Shown in pieces: positions 31,849 through 40,866 of a stretch of DNA of 64,000 nucleotides; positions within the stretch are counted from its first letter, which is position 1; every line of letters begins with the position of its first letter. Source of the stretch: Streptomyces sp. DI166. GTDB taxonomy: Bacteria > Actinomycetota > Actinomycetes > Streptomycetales > Streptomycetaceae. The translations under genes and the position numbers were made by a program. The stretch is from assembly GCF_900091315.1 (NCBI RefSeq), contig NZ_FLSP01000005.1, positions 97,839-161,838 on the forward strand, read 5' to 3'. Under the pieces are notes generated by a model. The model saw nothing but the letters and a program-made list of their open reading frames with translations, was not told where the DNA came from and did not search any database.

Positions 31849-32763
31849 ATGACCAGCGACACCAGCCTCGCCCAGGCCCTCTCCACCGGTCCCGTCGTCC
31901 TCGACGGCGGGATGTCCAACCAGCTGGAGTCGGCCGGGCACGACCTCAGCGACGAGCTGTGGTCGGCACGGCTGCTCACCGAGCGGCCCGAGGCGATCAC
32001 CGAGGCGCACCTCGCCTACTTCGAGGCAGGCGCGGACGTGGCGATCACCGCCAGCTACCAGGCCACCTTCGAGGGCTTCGCACGGCGCGGAATCAGCCGC
32101 GAACGGGCGGCCGAACTGCTGGCGCTGAGCGTGGAGTTGGCCCGGGAGGCGGCCCGCCGCGCCAAGGCGGAGCGGCCCCTGTGGGTGGCCGCCTCCGTCG
32201 GCCCCTACGGCGCGATGCTCGCCGACGGCTCCGAGTACCGGGGCCGCTACGGCCTCACCGTCGACGAACTGGAGCGCTTCCACCGCCCCCGCCTCGAAGT
32301 CCTGGCCGCCGCCGCTCCCGACGTGCTCGCCCTGGAGACGGTCCCCGACGCCGACGAGGCAAAGGCCCTGCTGCGCGCGGTACGCGGACTCGGCGTCCCG
32401 GCCTGGCTGTCGTACTCCGTCACCGGCGACCGCACCCGCGCGGGCCAGCCCCTGGAGGAGGCCTTCGCCCTGGCCGCCGAGGCGGAGGAGATCATCGCGG
32501 TCGGCGTCAACTGCTGCGCGCCGGAGGATGTCGACGGCGCGATCCGCACCGCGGCCCGCGTGACCGGCAAGCCGGTCGTGGTGTACCCGAACAGCGGGGA
32601 GAGCTGGGACGCCGAGTCCCGAAGCTGGCGCGGGGAGTCCCGGTTCACCCCGGCTCAGGTGAGGGGTTGGCGGGAGGCCGGTGCGCGGCTGATCGGGGGG
32701 TGTTGCCGGGTGGGGCCGGGGGCGGTTTCGGGGATTTCCGGGGTGGTGCGGCGCGGGGACTGA
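31849..32763 (+). CDS. mmuM: Homocysteine S-methyltransferase
   Basis: 304 residues, ATG 31849. It transfers a methyl group from S-methylmethionine or SAM to homocysteine, giving methionine. Seen: barrel start VVLDGGMSNQLESAGHDLSDELWSARLL, substrate-site ASYQATFEGF, and zinc-ligand cysteines in GVNCCAP (about 224) and GGCC (about 284). TAATGT lies only 12 bases before the ATG with no RBS between, which suggests a leaderless transcript. It is monocistronic and convergent with the carboxylesterase gene. Confidence 0.9.
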   Translation: MTSDTSLAQALSTGPVVLDGGMSNQLESAGHDLSDELWSARLLTERPEAITEAHLAYFEAGADVAITASYQATFEGFARRGISRERAAELLALSVELAREAARRAKAERPLWVAASVGPYGAMLADGSEYRGRYGLTVDELERFHRPRLEVLAAAAPDVLALETVPDADEAKALLRAVRGLGVPAWLSYSVTGDRTRAGQPLEEAFALAAEAEEIIAVGVNCCAPEDVDGAIRTAARVTGKPVVVYPNSGESWDAESRSWRGESRFTPAQVRGWREAGARLIGGCCRVGPGAVSGISGVVRRGD

Positions 32764-32894
32764 TCAGGCGTCCGCCCGTCGCCCAACTCGACGCTGCGCA
32801 ACTCCCCCAGCCGCCGCAGCCGCGTGAGGAAGACCTCCGCGGCGCTCCCGTTCGTCACCCGTCCCCCGGAAGGCCCACTTTCCAGCTGTCCCGC

Positions 32895-32972
32895 CGTCCA
32901 GTGCGCACGACTGGACGCCGCCGAGTCCAGGCGGCCCGATCAGGCACGCGGCCGGTCCGCACGTCCAGTCGT
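32895..32972. terminator. GTCCAGT-family hairpins in the convergent mmuM/carboxylesterase spacer
   Basis: The roughly 300-bp spacer 32764-33060 holds no convincing gene. It contains CGTCCAGT (32895-32902) pairing with ACTGGACG (32910-32917). The latter (as ACGACTGGACG, 32907-32917) can alternatively pair with CGTCCAGTCGT (32962-32972). Two mutually exclusive stems between convergent genes suggest a bidirectional terminator. Confidence 0.4.
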
Positions 32973-33060
32973 CACGGGCGGTCGCGGGACGGAGGGCGGG
33001 ACAACGAGGTTGGGCGGCACGTCGTTCGTTCCGTGAGGGAGTTCTTGTGCACGCATGTGG

Positions 33061-34641
33061 TCAGTGCCGCCGTACCGCCCCGGGCAGCCGCAGTCGTCGT
33101 ACGACCGAGCGGAGTTCCGTCCCTCGCAGAGGTGAGGCGGTGGCGGCGGCTGTCGGGTCCGCCGGTGTCGTGGAGGTGGGGTCGGCGGCCCAGAGGGCGA
33201 GTTCGCGGTCGCGGGGGCCGTAGACCGTGTGGGGGTCGCCCTCGCCGAAGACGCGGACGGGGTGACTGGGGTCCCAGTGCTCCCAGCCGGGGTCGCCGGT
33301 CTCGACGAAGCGGACCCAGGCGCGGTGCATCGCCTCGGAGAGTTCGGGCGGGGCGCCGTCGCCGGCGAGCTTGACGGACTCGGGGGTCTCGCCGGTGCCG
33401 AAGACGAAGCCCAGCTCCAGGGCGTGGCAGGCGCCGAGGCCGGGGCGGTTGGAGGGCCAGGCGAACTCGTACACACGGGTGGTCTCGGGGCGGGCGTCGG
33501 CCAGGCGGTGCACGGGGACGCGCAGCAGGTGGTCGGTGACCATCTGGCCGACGATCTCGGCGGTACCGGCCTCGGGGTGCAGGGCGCGGTAGCCGCGGGG
33601 CACCTCGTGCCCGCAGTGGCAGCGGGCCATCGCCCCGGCCAGCGCCACGGGTCCGAGCCGGTCGACCCGCTCCACCAGGCCGCCGGGCACCAGCCACAGC
33701 CGGTACTCGTCGCGGGTCCACCCGGCCATCAGATCGACCCCGCGTGCGGCCCCGCCCTCGGTCAGGGCGGTCAGCGGGTCGCGCGGCACGAGGTCGCCAT
33801 CCTCGACGATCCCGAAAGCGGGACCGCCGAGCACCGGGCTGCTGAGCCTGCCCACGTCGGCCTGGGTGCGCAGCAGCAGTTCCCGGTCGACCTCGGCGAA
33901 GGCGGCGGCGGTGGCCGGGATCTTCAGCCGGGCGGCCATCCGGCGCACCATCCGGCGCACCTTGTCCCGCTCGGACACCTCGGGCGGCCCGCTCTGCAGA
34001 ATCGCCCGCCTGACCAGCCCCTGCGCCTGCGGGGCGGCGAGCAGCGCCCCGGCGCTGATGGCCCCGGCGGACTGTCCGGACAACGTGATCCGCTCGGGGT
34101 CGCCCCCGAAGGCGCCGATCGCCTCGCGCACCCACTCCAGGGCGGCGAGCTGGTCCCGCAGTCCCGGGTTGGCGGGGACGTCGGGGAACAGCCCGTATCC
34201 CTCCACACCCAGCCGGTAGTTCACCGAGACCAGCACGATCCCGTCCCGGGCGAAGTGCCGCCCGTCGTAGACCGGCACGGCGGACGAGCCCCTGGTCAGC
34301 GCGCCCCCGTGCAGCCACACCAGGACGGGGAGCCGCGTCCCCGGGTCCGGCTCGGGGGTCCAGACGTTCAGGTTGAGGCAGCCGTCGCCCGCCACCACAG
34401 GGTCGGAGAGGTACTGCGCGAAGGCCTCCGAGTACGGCGGTTTCGGCGCCGTGGGCCCGAAGGCACCGGCGTCGCGCACGCCGCCCCAGGGCTCCGGCGG
34501 CAGCGGCGGCCGGAACCGGCGGGGACCGAAGGGGGGCGCCGCGTACGGGATGCCGCGGAACACCGCGATGCCCTGCTCGTACCTGCCACGCACAGCCCCG
34601 TAGGGGGTGCTGACCACGGGTTGCGTCCGGTTCGCCGCCAT
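33061..34641 (-). CDS. Type B carboxylesterase/lipase
   Basis: 526 residues from ATG 34641 (AAGGG upstream; a GTG at 34680 is possible). Seen: alpha/beta-hydrolase of the carboxylesterase type with [26 protein letters not shown], oxyanion-hole LHGGAL, and the nucleophile elbow GQSAG with Ser191 (GESAG is more usual), a likely acid in the WTRDEYR region and a catalytic His in the C-terminal part ([11 protein letters not shown] or ACHALEL). There is no signal peptide, so it is probably cytoplasmic. It hydrolyses carboxylic esters; substrate unknown. It is convergent with mmuM and divergent from the 2-hydroxyacid dehydrogenase gene. Confidence 0.9.
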   Translation of the reverse strand: MAANRTQPVVSTPYGAVRGRYEQGIAVFRGIPYAAPPFGPRRFRPPLPPEPWGGVRDAGAFGPTAPKPPYSEAFAQYLSDPVVAGDGCLNLNVWTPEPDPGTRLPVLVWLHGGALTRGSSAVPVYDGRHFARDGIVLVSVNYRLGVEGYGLFPDVPANPGLRDQLAALEWVREAIGAFGGDPERITLSGQSAGAISAGALLAAPQAQGLVRRAILQSGPPEVSERDKVRRMVRRMAARLKIPATAAAFAEVDRELLLRTQADVGRLSSPVLGGPAFGIVEDGDLVPRDPLTALTEGGAARGVDLMAGWTRDEYRLWLVPGGLVERVDRLGPVALAGAMARCHCGHEVPRGYRALHPEAGTAEIVGQMVTDHLLRVPVHRLADARPETTRVYEFAWPSNRPGLGACHALELGFVFGTGETPESVKLAGDGAPPELSEAMHRAWVRFVETGDPGWEHWDPSHPVRVFGEGDPHTVYGPRDRELALWAADPTSTTPADPTAAATASPLRGTELRSVVRRLRLPGAVRRH

Positions 34642-34888
34642 GCGCCCACCAGCCCTTCGCCACGCTTCCGCACCGTTCACATCAGAGCATCACATCGCCC
34701 GAATGTATTCCGGTACAGGGCGTCAGCGCTCGGCCACTCGGGGTACCCGGGTGCGGCGGGACGCGTGCACGACCGATTGACCACCGCTTCCCGCCGGATC
34801 TACGGTGGACCCCCGATAGAATGCGCTTTCTACAACCGTCCGTCACTCCCCGGTCCCGCTCAGCTGCGTGCAAGCGTGTAGGAGACCC

Positions 34889-35902
34889 ATGCCAAGTCCT
34901 CAGCCGCCAAGAGCCGTGTTCGCGCTGGATCCGGTGCATCTCCCCCAGCTCTTCCCACCGCCTCTGATGGCCCGCCTGCGCCGCACGGCCGACCTCGACC
35001 CGGCACTGGTGGTACGCGACTTCACCGACCCGTCGGTCGCCGGCGCGCTGGCCCGGGCCGACGTACTGATCACCGGCTGGGGCTGTCCCCACCTGGACGC
35101 CGATGCCCTGGCCGCCGCGCCCCGCCTCCGCGCGGTCCTGCACTCCGCCGGCTCGGTGCGCTCCCTGATTGGCGACGCGGTGTGGGAACGGGGTATCGGC
35201 GTCTCCAGCGCGGTCGCCGCCAACGCGCTGCCCGTGGCGGAGTACACACTCGCGATGATCCTGCTCACCGGGAAGGACGCGTTCACGCAACGCGACCGCT
35301 ACCGCGCCACCCACACCCAGCCCTCCCCCACCGAAACGGCCCACATCGGCAACGTAGGCCGCCGGGTCGGCATCATCGGGGCATCGCGAGTGGGACGCCG
35401 GCTCCTGGAACTGCTCCGCCCGTTCGACTTCGAGGTGCTGCTGCACGACCCGTACGTCAGCGAGCCGGAGGCGGCGGCACTCGGCGCGCAACTCGTCACG
35501 CTGGAGACCCTGCTGAGCCGCAGCGACATCGTGAGCCTGCACGCCCCCGACCTGCCGGAGACGCACAGGATGCTGGACGCACCCCGCCTGGCCCTGATCC
35601 GCGACGGAGGAGTACTGATCAACACGTCCCGGGGGGCGTTGATCGACCAGGAAGCCCTCACCCAGGAACTGATCAGAGGCCGCCTACAAGCAGTACTGGA
35701 CGTAACAACTCCAGAACCACTCCCCCCAACCGACCCCCTCTACGACCTCCCGAACGTATTCCTGACCCCCCACATAGCAGGCTCCCTGGGCAACGAACTG
35801 ACCCGCCTGGGCCACATAGTCACCGAGGAGTTGGAACGCGTAGCGACCAACTCCCCCTTGAAACACGCGGTAACCCAATCAGACATGACCCGGGTGGCAT
35901 AA
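34889..35902 (+). CDS. D-isomer-specific 2-hydroxyacid dehydrogenase
   Basis: 337 residues, ATG 34889 with TAGGAG five bases upstream. Seen: substrate-domain halves around a NAD-binding Rossmann domain with VGIIGASRVGRRLLELL (GxGxxG-like), conserved LHAPDLPETHRMLD, INTSRGALIDQEAL, and the catalytic arginine, glutamate and histidine in INTSRG, LDVTTPEPLP and TPHIAGS. It reduces a 2-keto acid to a D-2-hydroxyacid or the reverse. The last 250 bases are C/A-rich and G-poor with codons ending in A (CTA, GTA, CAA), unlike the first two thirds, and a repeat element follows. A LacI regulator is next downstream. Confidence 0.9.
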   Translation: MPSPQPPRAVFALDPVHLPQLFPPPLMARLRRTADLDPALVVRDFTDPSVAGALARADVLITGWGCPHLDADALAAAPRLRAVLHSAGSVRSLIGDAVWERGIGVSSAVAANALPVAEYTLAMILLTGKDAFTQRDRYRATHTQPSPTETAHIGNVGRRVGIIGASRVGRRLLELLRPFDFEVLLHDPYVSEPEAAALGAQLVTLETLLSRSDIVSLHAPDLPETHRMLDAPRLALIRDGGVLINTSRGALIDQEALTQELIRGRLQAVLDVTTPEPLPPTDPLYDLPNVFLTPHIAGSLGNELTRLGHIVTEELERVATNSPLKHAVTQSDMTRVA

Positions 35903-35990
35903 AAACCCGGCCCACAACAAACCCCAAACCAACGGCACGGGCCCACCAAGGCCCACAAAAACGCAGGCCACCGGCCGGGAGGGAGCCGGA

Positions 35991-36114
35991 GGGGCGCGCC
36001 GTTGTCGGGAGGGCATGGGGGCACCTCCCGCGCGAGCGAAGCCGAGCGTGGGGGAGCGCGGAGGCCCGAAGGGCTGAGCACGATCGCCGTCCCGACAACG
36101 GCACAGAGCGCCCC
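35991..36114. repeat. Streptomyces interspersed inverted-repeat element
   Basis: Outer arms GCCGTTGTCGGGA (35998-36010) and TCCCGACAACGGC (36090-36102) are perfect 13-mers. A further pair, GGGGCGC (35991-35997) and GCGCCCC (36108-36114), lies outside them. The core (36017-36056) holds GGGGCACCTCCCGCGC and GAAGCCGAGCGTGGGGGAG, wording I recognise from many Streptomyces intergenic regions. No ORF inside. The form fits a small non-coding mobile (MITE-like) or structured RNA element. Confidence 0.65.
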
Positions 36115-36150
36115 GCAGGCGACCGACCCATCCAACACAGAGGTGACTTG

Positions 36151-37194
36151 ATGGTGCGTACGGGCAGTGCGGCCGCCGGGCCGACCCTGGCGGTCGTCGC
36201 CCGTGAGGCCGGGGTGTCGGTGCCGACCGCCTCCAAGGTGGTCAACGGACGGGAGGACGTCGCGCCCGAGACCCGCAGACGGGTCACCGAGGCCCTGGAC
36301 CGGCTCGGCTACGTCCGCCGTCCCCGTTTCGACGCCGTCCGCGCGCCGGGCCTGGTCGACCTGGTCGTGCACGCGCTGGATACGTCCTGGTCCGGCACGG
36401 TGCTGCACGGGGTGGAGTCGGCGGCGCGGGACGCCGGTCTGGACGTGGTGGTCTCGGCCGCGCGCCCGCGCCCGACCGGTGGCCGCACGGAGCGGGGCTG
36501 GCAGGAGAAGGTGACCGCGCGCGGCTCCGCGGGGGTGCTGTTGTACCTGCCGGATCTCAGCGCCGCCCAGTACGCCCGGCTGGAGCAGCATCGCATCCCG
36601 TTCGTGCTGATCGACCCGGAGCAGGAGCCGCCGCCGGGCGTGGTGTCGGTGGGCGCGGCGAACTGGCGGGGCGGGGTGACGGCGGCCGAGCATCTGCTGG
36701 CGCTGGGCCATGAGCGGATCGGTGTGGTGGCGGGCCGTCGGCGCACGTTGGCCGGTGACGCGCGGGTGGCGGGGTACCGTTCGGCGCTTGCGTCGGCCGG
36801 GGTGCGGCATCGGCCGGAGTACGTACGCTTCACCGGTGCCGAGGACTGTCAGGCGCACCGTCGCACTTTGGAGTTGCTGGATCTGCCCGAGCCGCCGACG
36901 GCGGTGTTCGTGTGCTCGGACCGGCTGGCGCACGGGGTCTACGCGGCCTTGGCGGAGCGCGGGTTGAGGGTCCCGGAGGATGTGAGTGTGGTGGGCTTCG
37001 ACGATCTGCCGGAGTCCCGCTGGATCACTCCGGCGCTCACGACGGTCCGCCAGCCGCTGTCGGAGATGGCGGCGACGGCGCTGCATCTGCTGGTGCGGAT
37101 GATGGACGGGGACCGCCCGGAGAGCACGCGTACGGAGTTGTCGACGCGGCTGGTGGAGCGGGCGAGCACGGCACGGCCCCGGCTCAGGGCGTGA
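36151..37194 (+). CDS. LacI-family transcriptional regulator
   Basis: 347 residues, ATG 36151 with AGGTGA upstream. Seen: N-terminal LacI helix-turn-helix (TLAVVAREAGVSVPTASKVVNGREDVAPETRRRV) with a hinge helix, and a periplasmic-binding-like ligand domain with LVDLVVHALDTSWSGTVLHGVE, HRIPFVLIDPEQ, GAANWRGGVTAAEHLLALGHERIGVVAG and VVGFDDLPESRWITPALTTVRQPL. The IDP...NxxG pattern is typical of Streptomyces sugar-responsive LacI proteins. No transporter is adjacent. The AAGCGCTT site at 26713 is a possible distant target. Its stop overlaps the convergent ThuA gene by 11 bp. Confidence 0.93.
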   Translation: MVRTGSAAAGPTLAVVAREAGVSVPTASKVVNGREDVAPETRRRVTEALDRLGYVRRPRFDAVRAPGLVDLVVHALDTSWSGTVLHGVESAARDAGLDVVVSAARPRPTGGRTERGWQEKVTARGSAGVLLYLPDLSAAQYARLEQHRIPFVLIDPEQEPPPGVVSVGAANWRGGVTAAEHLLALGHERIGVVAGRRRTLAGDARVAGYRSALASAGVRHRPEYVRFTGAEDCQAHRRTLELLDLPEPPTAVFVCSDRLAHGVYAALAERGLRVPEDVSVVGFDDLPESRWITPALTTVRQPLSEMAATALHLLVRMMDGDRPESTRTELSTRLVERASTARPRLRA

Positions 37195-37834
37195 TGCCCG
37201 CCGCCCAGGCGATGCCGCCCTTGAGGTGGGCGCGGAAGCGGGGATCCCCGTATGCCTCGGCCGTGTGCCCGAGTGCGGTGTAGAAGACGCGCCCGGTGCC
37301 CTGTTCGCGGCTCCAGGCGAGCGGGTGGTCGTTGCCCATGCCGCCGCCCCGGTACGACGACTCGTCGGCGCGCAGCAGCACCCGGACCGTTCCTCGGGGG
37401 TTGGCCCGGAAGTCGTACCACTCGTCCGTGAAGTCCCAGGCGGGCGGCAGCTGGCGGGTGGCCGGGTGGTCGGTGTCCTCGGTCAGGACGCGTCCGGGCT
37501 GCAGCTCGGGGTGGCGGTCGAAGCGGGCGCCGAGCAGTTGCCCGTAGTAGGGCCAGCCGTACTCGGTGCAGGCCGCGGCGTGCACACCGGCGAAGCCGCC
37601 GCCCTGCTCGATGTACGCGGCCAGCCGCTCCCGCCCGGCCGGCGTCAGCACCTCACCGCTGGTGGAGAGGAAGACGACGGCGCGGTACGCCTCCAGGGGC
37701 GCGGCGAAGGCGTCCGGGTCCTCGGTGTGTTCGATGTCGAACGCGCCCAGCGCGCGCAGGCAGTCGACGCCGGCCGGGATGGAGTCGTGCCGGTAGTCGG
37801 CGGTACGGGTGAAGACGAGCAGCCGTGGACGCAT
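37184..37834 (-). CDS. ThuA-like (class I amidotransferase-fold) protein
   Basis: 216 residues, ATG 37834. Seen: LLVFTRTADYRHDSIPAGVDCLRAL, VVFLSTSGEVLTPAGRERLAAYIEQGGGFAGVHAAACTEYGWPYY, and the C-terminal HPLAWSREQGTGRVFYTALGHTAEAY, the ThuA pattern. Family knowledge: ThuA is linked to trehalose/sugar utilisation; the fold resembles glutamine amidotransferases but the catalytic cysteine is not conserved. Convergent with and overlapping the LacI gene. Cytoplasmic; reaction unknown. Confidence 0.88.
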   Translation of the reverse strand: MRPRLLVFTRTADYRHDSIPAGVDCLRALGAFDIEHTEDPDAFAAPLEAYRAVVFLSTSGEVLTPAGRERLAAYIEQGGGFAGVHAAACTEYGWPYYGQLLGARFDRHPELQPGRVLTEDTDHPATRQLPPAWDFTDEWYDFRANPRGTVRVLLRADESSYRGGGMGNDHPLAWSREQGTGRVFYTALGHTAEAYGDPRFRAHLKGGIAWAAGITP

Positions 37835-37918
37835 ACCGAGAGCCTAGGCCCGTCAACACCGTTGGCGGTTGGGTCGGTTCGGGGTTCGGGTGTCGGCGGC
37901 CGCCACGACAATGCGTGC

Positions 37919-38935
37919 ATGACCGATGACTGGCGGCAACGCATCGACGCGCTCCAGGAGGAGCTGATCCGCCGTGACGACCCCGCCGCCTGGGTGCGGG
38001 AGGCGGACGCGGTGGACGCCTCGCTGCGCTATCCCCATCTCGCGTTGCGCGGCCCGGTGTTCGGCGTCGCCGTGCAGGACCCGGCCGAGGGGCCCGGGTG
38101 GCGGCTGCTGAAGCCGGTGGTGGATCCGATGCCGCAGGTGGCCCGGGACGGCCTGAACTCCCATCTGTGGTTCACGGCCAAGGACGGCACGGACGATCCG
38201 GCGGTACGGCGGGAGTTGCTGGCCGCGGTGGCGGTGCTGGACGAGAAGCCGGTGAACGAGGTGACGGTGTGCGGGGTCCGCTACCGGGTGGTGCGTGCCG
38301 ACGAGTTCTCCCGGGGCGACGGCGAGAACCTGGAGCCGCCCAGGCCCACGGACCCCGAACCGGCGGACCGGTCCTGGGAGCGTCCGCGCCGTCAGCCGTC
38401 CGTCCCGGACGTGGGTTTCGTGCTGGACCCGGGGCACGACGAGGGTCCGATGGCCGGGGCGATCCGGCTGGGCCTGCGCTCCTTCGTGTACTCCGGCGAC
38501 CGCGTGCCGGACCCGGTGCGCGCCGACTCCCGGCAGGCGGTGCGCTCCCACCCGGACGTCGTCCTGCTGCCGACGGCGTTCGGTGTGGTCGAGTACGGCG
38601 CGGCCGGCTGGGAGCCGGCCGGCGGTCTCGCGCCGACCCCGCACGATGCCCGGCGCCAGCTCTACGACGGCATGTCGGAGGTGTGGGCGGTGCTGTACCA
38701 GTACGACGACACGACGCGCTCCCTGTACGCCGAGGCCGCCGAGCGGTTCCGGTCCCTGGGCCGGGCCGACGAGGTGTCCGTGGCGGGCCGCCGGTTCCGG
38801 CTGTGCCGGGTCGAGCGGATGCTGCGTATGGGCCCGGACGGCCCGGAGCCGGTCCGGGCGTCCGACCACGACGAGTACGGGCCGATGCGACTGCATCCGC
38901 CGATGGACGAGTTCGGGAGGATCACGGAGGAGTGA
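37919..38935 (+). CDS. Unknown protein, resembling the Streptomyces DUF5954 family
   Basis: 338 residues, ATG 37919, no RBS seen. Two related halves: each contains a segment of the form VNEVTVCGVRYRVVRADEF or DEVSVAGRRFRLCRVERMLRMGPDGPE, suggesting an internal duplication. Charged, no signal peptide, no membrane helix, no catalytic motif recognised. The C-terminus ends in SDHDEYGPMRLHPPMDE. It resembles a family common in Streptomyces genomes without known function. Neighbours are unrelated. A tandem repeat begins 27 bp after the stop. Confidence 0.75.
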   Translation: MTDDWRQRIDALQEELIRRDDPAAWVREADAVDASLRYPHLALRGPVFGVAVQDPAEGPGWRLLKPVVDPMPQVARDGLNSHLWFTAKDGTDDPAVRRELLAAVAVLDEKPVNEVTVCGVRYRVVRADEFSRGDGENLEPPRPTDPEPADRSWERPRRQPSVPDVGFVLDPGHDEGPMAGAIRLGLRSFVYSGDRVPDPVRADSRQAVRSHPDVVLLPTAFGVVEYGAAGWEPAGGLAPTPHDARRQLYDGMSEVWAVLYQYDDTTRSLYAEAAERFRSLGRADEVSVAGRRFRLCRVERMLRMGPDGPEPVRASDHDEYGPMRLHPPMDEFGRITEE

Positions 38936-38961
38936 CGACGGGGGCGACCGGGGACTGCCCG

Positions 38962-39042
38962 CTCACCTCGTGGCGCCCTGGTCACCCCCCCTCACCCCGT
39001 GGCGCCCCAGTCACCACCCCCTCACCCCGTGGCGTTCTGATC
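38962..39042. repeat. Tandem repeat, about 30 bp, nearly three units
   Basis: Units start with CTCACCYCGTGGCGCCC at 38962 (29 bp), 38991 (30 bp) and 39021 (partial, 22 bp). The third unit contains the stop codon and last codons of the convergent lipoprotein gene (39022-39024 is its stop on the minus strand). Three adjoining copies without spacers, so not a CRISPR array. Confidence 0.8.
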
Positions 39043-39636
39043 GTTGAGCGGAGCCCCGTCACCGGTCGCCGGCAGGTCGCCCCGCTCTACCGGTTCGCTG
39101 CCGCCGCCCCCGCGCTCCCCGGCGGGCGGCAGTAGGGTGTCCAGTTCGGCGTCCGACGGCCGGTGCACGGCCTCGGCGGCCTCCCGGAGCACGTCACGGG
39201 AAATGCCCTCGCCCGAGACGCGTACGACATGCCCCTTCTTCGGTACGGCGTACTCCTGGCCCCGGTACCAGGCGTCGCCCTCCTTCTCGCAGGGCGCGCT
39301 CGCGCCCTCGGCGCAGGTCTCGGCGGTCATCGTGCCGCGGTCCACCGACAGGTGGAGCTGGGCTCCGGTCTTCCGGGAGACGTACACCGCGGAGAAGCCG
39401 TCGTCGCCGAGGACTCCCACGGACTGCTGGGCGAGGGTGAAGCCGGGGGCCTCGGTGACGTAGACGTGTTCCGGCGCGATACCCAGCGCCGAGGCGCGGG
39501 CGGCGAGTTCGGCCTGGTCCGCGGCCTGTTCGGCGGCCGGGTCCGCGGCCGGGTCCGTGGCTTTCTCCGACCCGCAGCCGGTGAGCAGGAGGGAGGACAG
39601 GAGCAGGACGGACAGGACACCCCGTTGGTTGATCAT
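39022..39636 (-). CDS. Predicted lipoprotein of unknown function
   Basis: 204 residues from ATG 39636 (an in-frame ATG at 39645 adds three residues; AGG is better spaced for 39636). Seen: lipoprotein signal with lipobox LLTGC, an acidic Ala-rich linker (DPAADPAAEQAADQAE), then a compact domain with a likely disulfide (CAEGASAPC) and VSRKTGAQLHLSVDRG. The tail is Gly/Pro-rich. Attached to the outer face of the membrane; no recognised family. The 3' end lies inside a tandem repeat, so the C-terminal length may vary between strains. Confidence 0.8.
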   Translation of the reverse strand: MINQRGVLSVLLLSSLLLTGCGSEKATDPAADPAAEQAADQAELAARASALGIAPEHVYVTEAPGFTLAQQSVGVLGDDGFSAVYVSRKTGAQLHLSVDRGTMTAETCAEGASAPCEKEGDAWYRGQEYAVPKKGHVVRVSGEGISRDVLREAAEAVHRPSDAELDTLLPPAGERGGGGSEPVERGDLPATGDGAPLNDQNATG

Positions 39637-39698
39637 GTCGCTCATCCTGCCGCACACCTGTTCCGCCGGGACAGGCCGTCCGCATAGCCTCGAACCCG

Positions 39699-40331
39699 AT
39701 GAACACGATCCCGGCCCTGCTGGACCATCTCGTTTTCGCCACCCCCGATCTGGCCGCGACGGTCGCCGACTTCGCCCGCCGTACGGGTGTCACCCCCGCC
39801 CCGGGCGGCGCCCACGAGGGCCGGGGCACACGCAACCACCTGGTGGGACTAGGCGGCCGCGCCTATCTGGAGATCATCGGGCCGGACCCGGAGCAGACCG
39901 ACCCGGGCACCCCGCGCCCGTTCGGCGTAGACACCCTTCCCGCTCCGCGCACGATCACCTGGGCGATCAGTCCGCCCGACCTGGACGCGGCGGTCGAGCG
40001 GGCCCGCGCTCACGGTTACGACCCCGGGCCGGTCGTTCCCATGAGCCGGCGCCGTCCCGACGGCACGCTGCTGCGCTGGCGGCTCACCGACGGCGCCACC
40101 GCCCACCCCTCCGGCCTGGTGCCCTTCCTGATCGACTGGGGCGGGTCCGCGCATCCGACGGACTCGGACCTGCCGACGGTGCCGCTGCTGTCGGTCTCCG
40201 CGGCCGCGCCGACGCCGGAGGAGATCCGGTCCCTGCTGGCAGTGCTCGGCACCGGCCTCCCGGTGGCCGAGGGCCCGGTCGGCATGTCGTTCGCCCTGGA
40301 CTCCCCGGAGGGACCCGTGACCTTCGGCTGA
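39699..40331 (+). CDS. VOC-family protein (glyoxalase-like domain 3)
   Basis: 210 residues, ATG 39699. Seen: LLDHLVFATPDLAATVADFARRTGVTPAPGGAHEGRGTRNHLVGLGGRAYLEIIGPDP, the N-terminal beta-alpha-beta-beta-beta unit of vicinal-oxygen-chelate proteins, with metal-ligand candidates His and Glu. The second half has WAISPPDLDAAVERARAHGYDPGPVVPMSRRRPDG and LVPFLIDWG, matching Glyoxalase_3 proteins. Substrate unknown. A second, shorter VOC protein gene follows 115 bp downstream. Confidence 0.87.
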   Translation: MNTIPALLDHLVFATPDLAATVADFARRTGVTPAPGGAHEGRGTRNHLVGLGGRAYLEIIGPDPEQTDPGTPRPFGVDTLPAPRTITWAISPPDLDAAVERARAHGYDPGPVVPMSRRRPDGTLLRWRLTDGATAHPSGLVPFLIDWGGSAHPTDSDLPTVPLLSVSAAAPTPEEIRSLLAVLGTGLPVAEGPVGMSFALDSPEGPVTFG

Positions 40332-40446
40332 GCCCCGAGCCCTGAGCCCCGCGCGCGGCGGTCTCTCCTTCCATTCCCCCGCACCCCGCCGTGTCCGTGT
40401 CCGTTTCCTTCAAGACCCCGCCCCCGCCGCTGCCTACCGTGGCCCC

Positions 40447-40848
40447 ATGACTCCGCGATTCGATGCCCTCGGCCTCGTTGTCTCCGACATGGCCGCCGCC
40501 GTCACCTTCTACCGCCGCCTCGGCTTCGAGTTCCCCGAGGGGGCCGAGTCCGAGTCGCACGCCGAGGCTCCCCTGCCCGGCGGGCTGCGGCTGATGCTGG
40601 ACACCGAGGAGACGGCCCGATCCCTCAACCCCGGCTGGCAGCCGCCCACCGGAAGCGCCCGGCACGCGCTGGCTCTGCGCTGCGACAGCCCGGCCGAGGT
40701 CGACACGGTCTACGAGGACCTCGTCGGCGCCGGGTACCACGGCGAGTTGAAGCCCTGGGACGCCTTCTGGGGCCAGCGGTACGCCGTCGTGCACGACCCG
40801 GACGGCAACGGCGTCGACCTGTTCGCCCCACTGACTCCGGCCCAGTAG
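40447..40848 (+). CDS. VOC-family (glyoxalase/bleomycin-resistance-like) protein
   Basis: 133 residues, ATG 40447. Seen: FDALGLVVSDMAAAVTFYRRLGFEFPEGAESE at the N-terminus and the characteristic C-terminal DAFWGQRYAVVHDPDGNGVDLFAPL, where the last acidic residue is the usual metal ligand. Single-domain dimeric VOC proteins of this kind include antibiotic-binding and small metabolic enzymes. Substrate unknown. Convergent with an AraC-family gene 18 bp away. Confidence 0.9.
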   Translation: MTPRFDALGLVVSDMAAAVTFYRRLGFEFPEGAESESHAEAPLPGGLRLMLDTEETARSLNPGWQPPTGSARHALALRCDSPAEVDTVYEDLVGAGYHGELKPWDAFWGQRYAVVHDPDGNGVDLFAPLTPAQ

Positions 40849-40866
40849 CTCCCCGGCCGACTCCCG

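Noticed and set aside
32655..32858. 67-codon minus-strand ORF at the mmuM 3' end
   Set aside because: No RBS, overlaps mmuM antisense, no recognisable domain.
38962..39042. Possible CRISPR-like array
   Set aside because: The units adjoin without unique spacers and only three are present.
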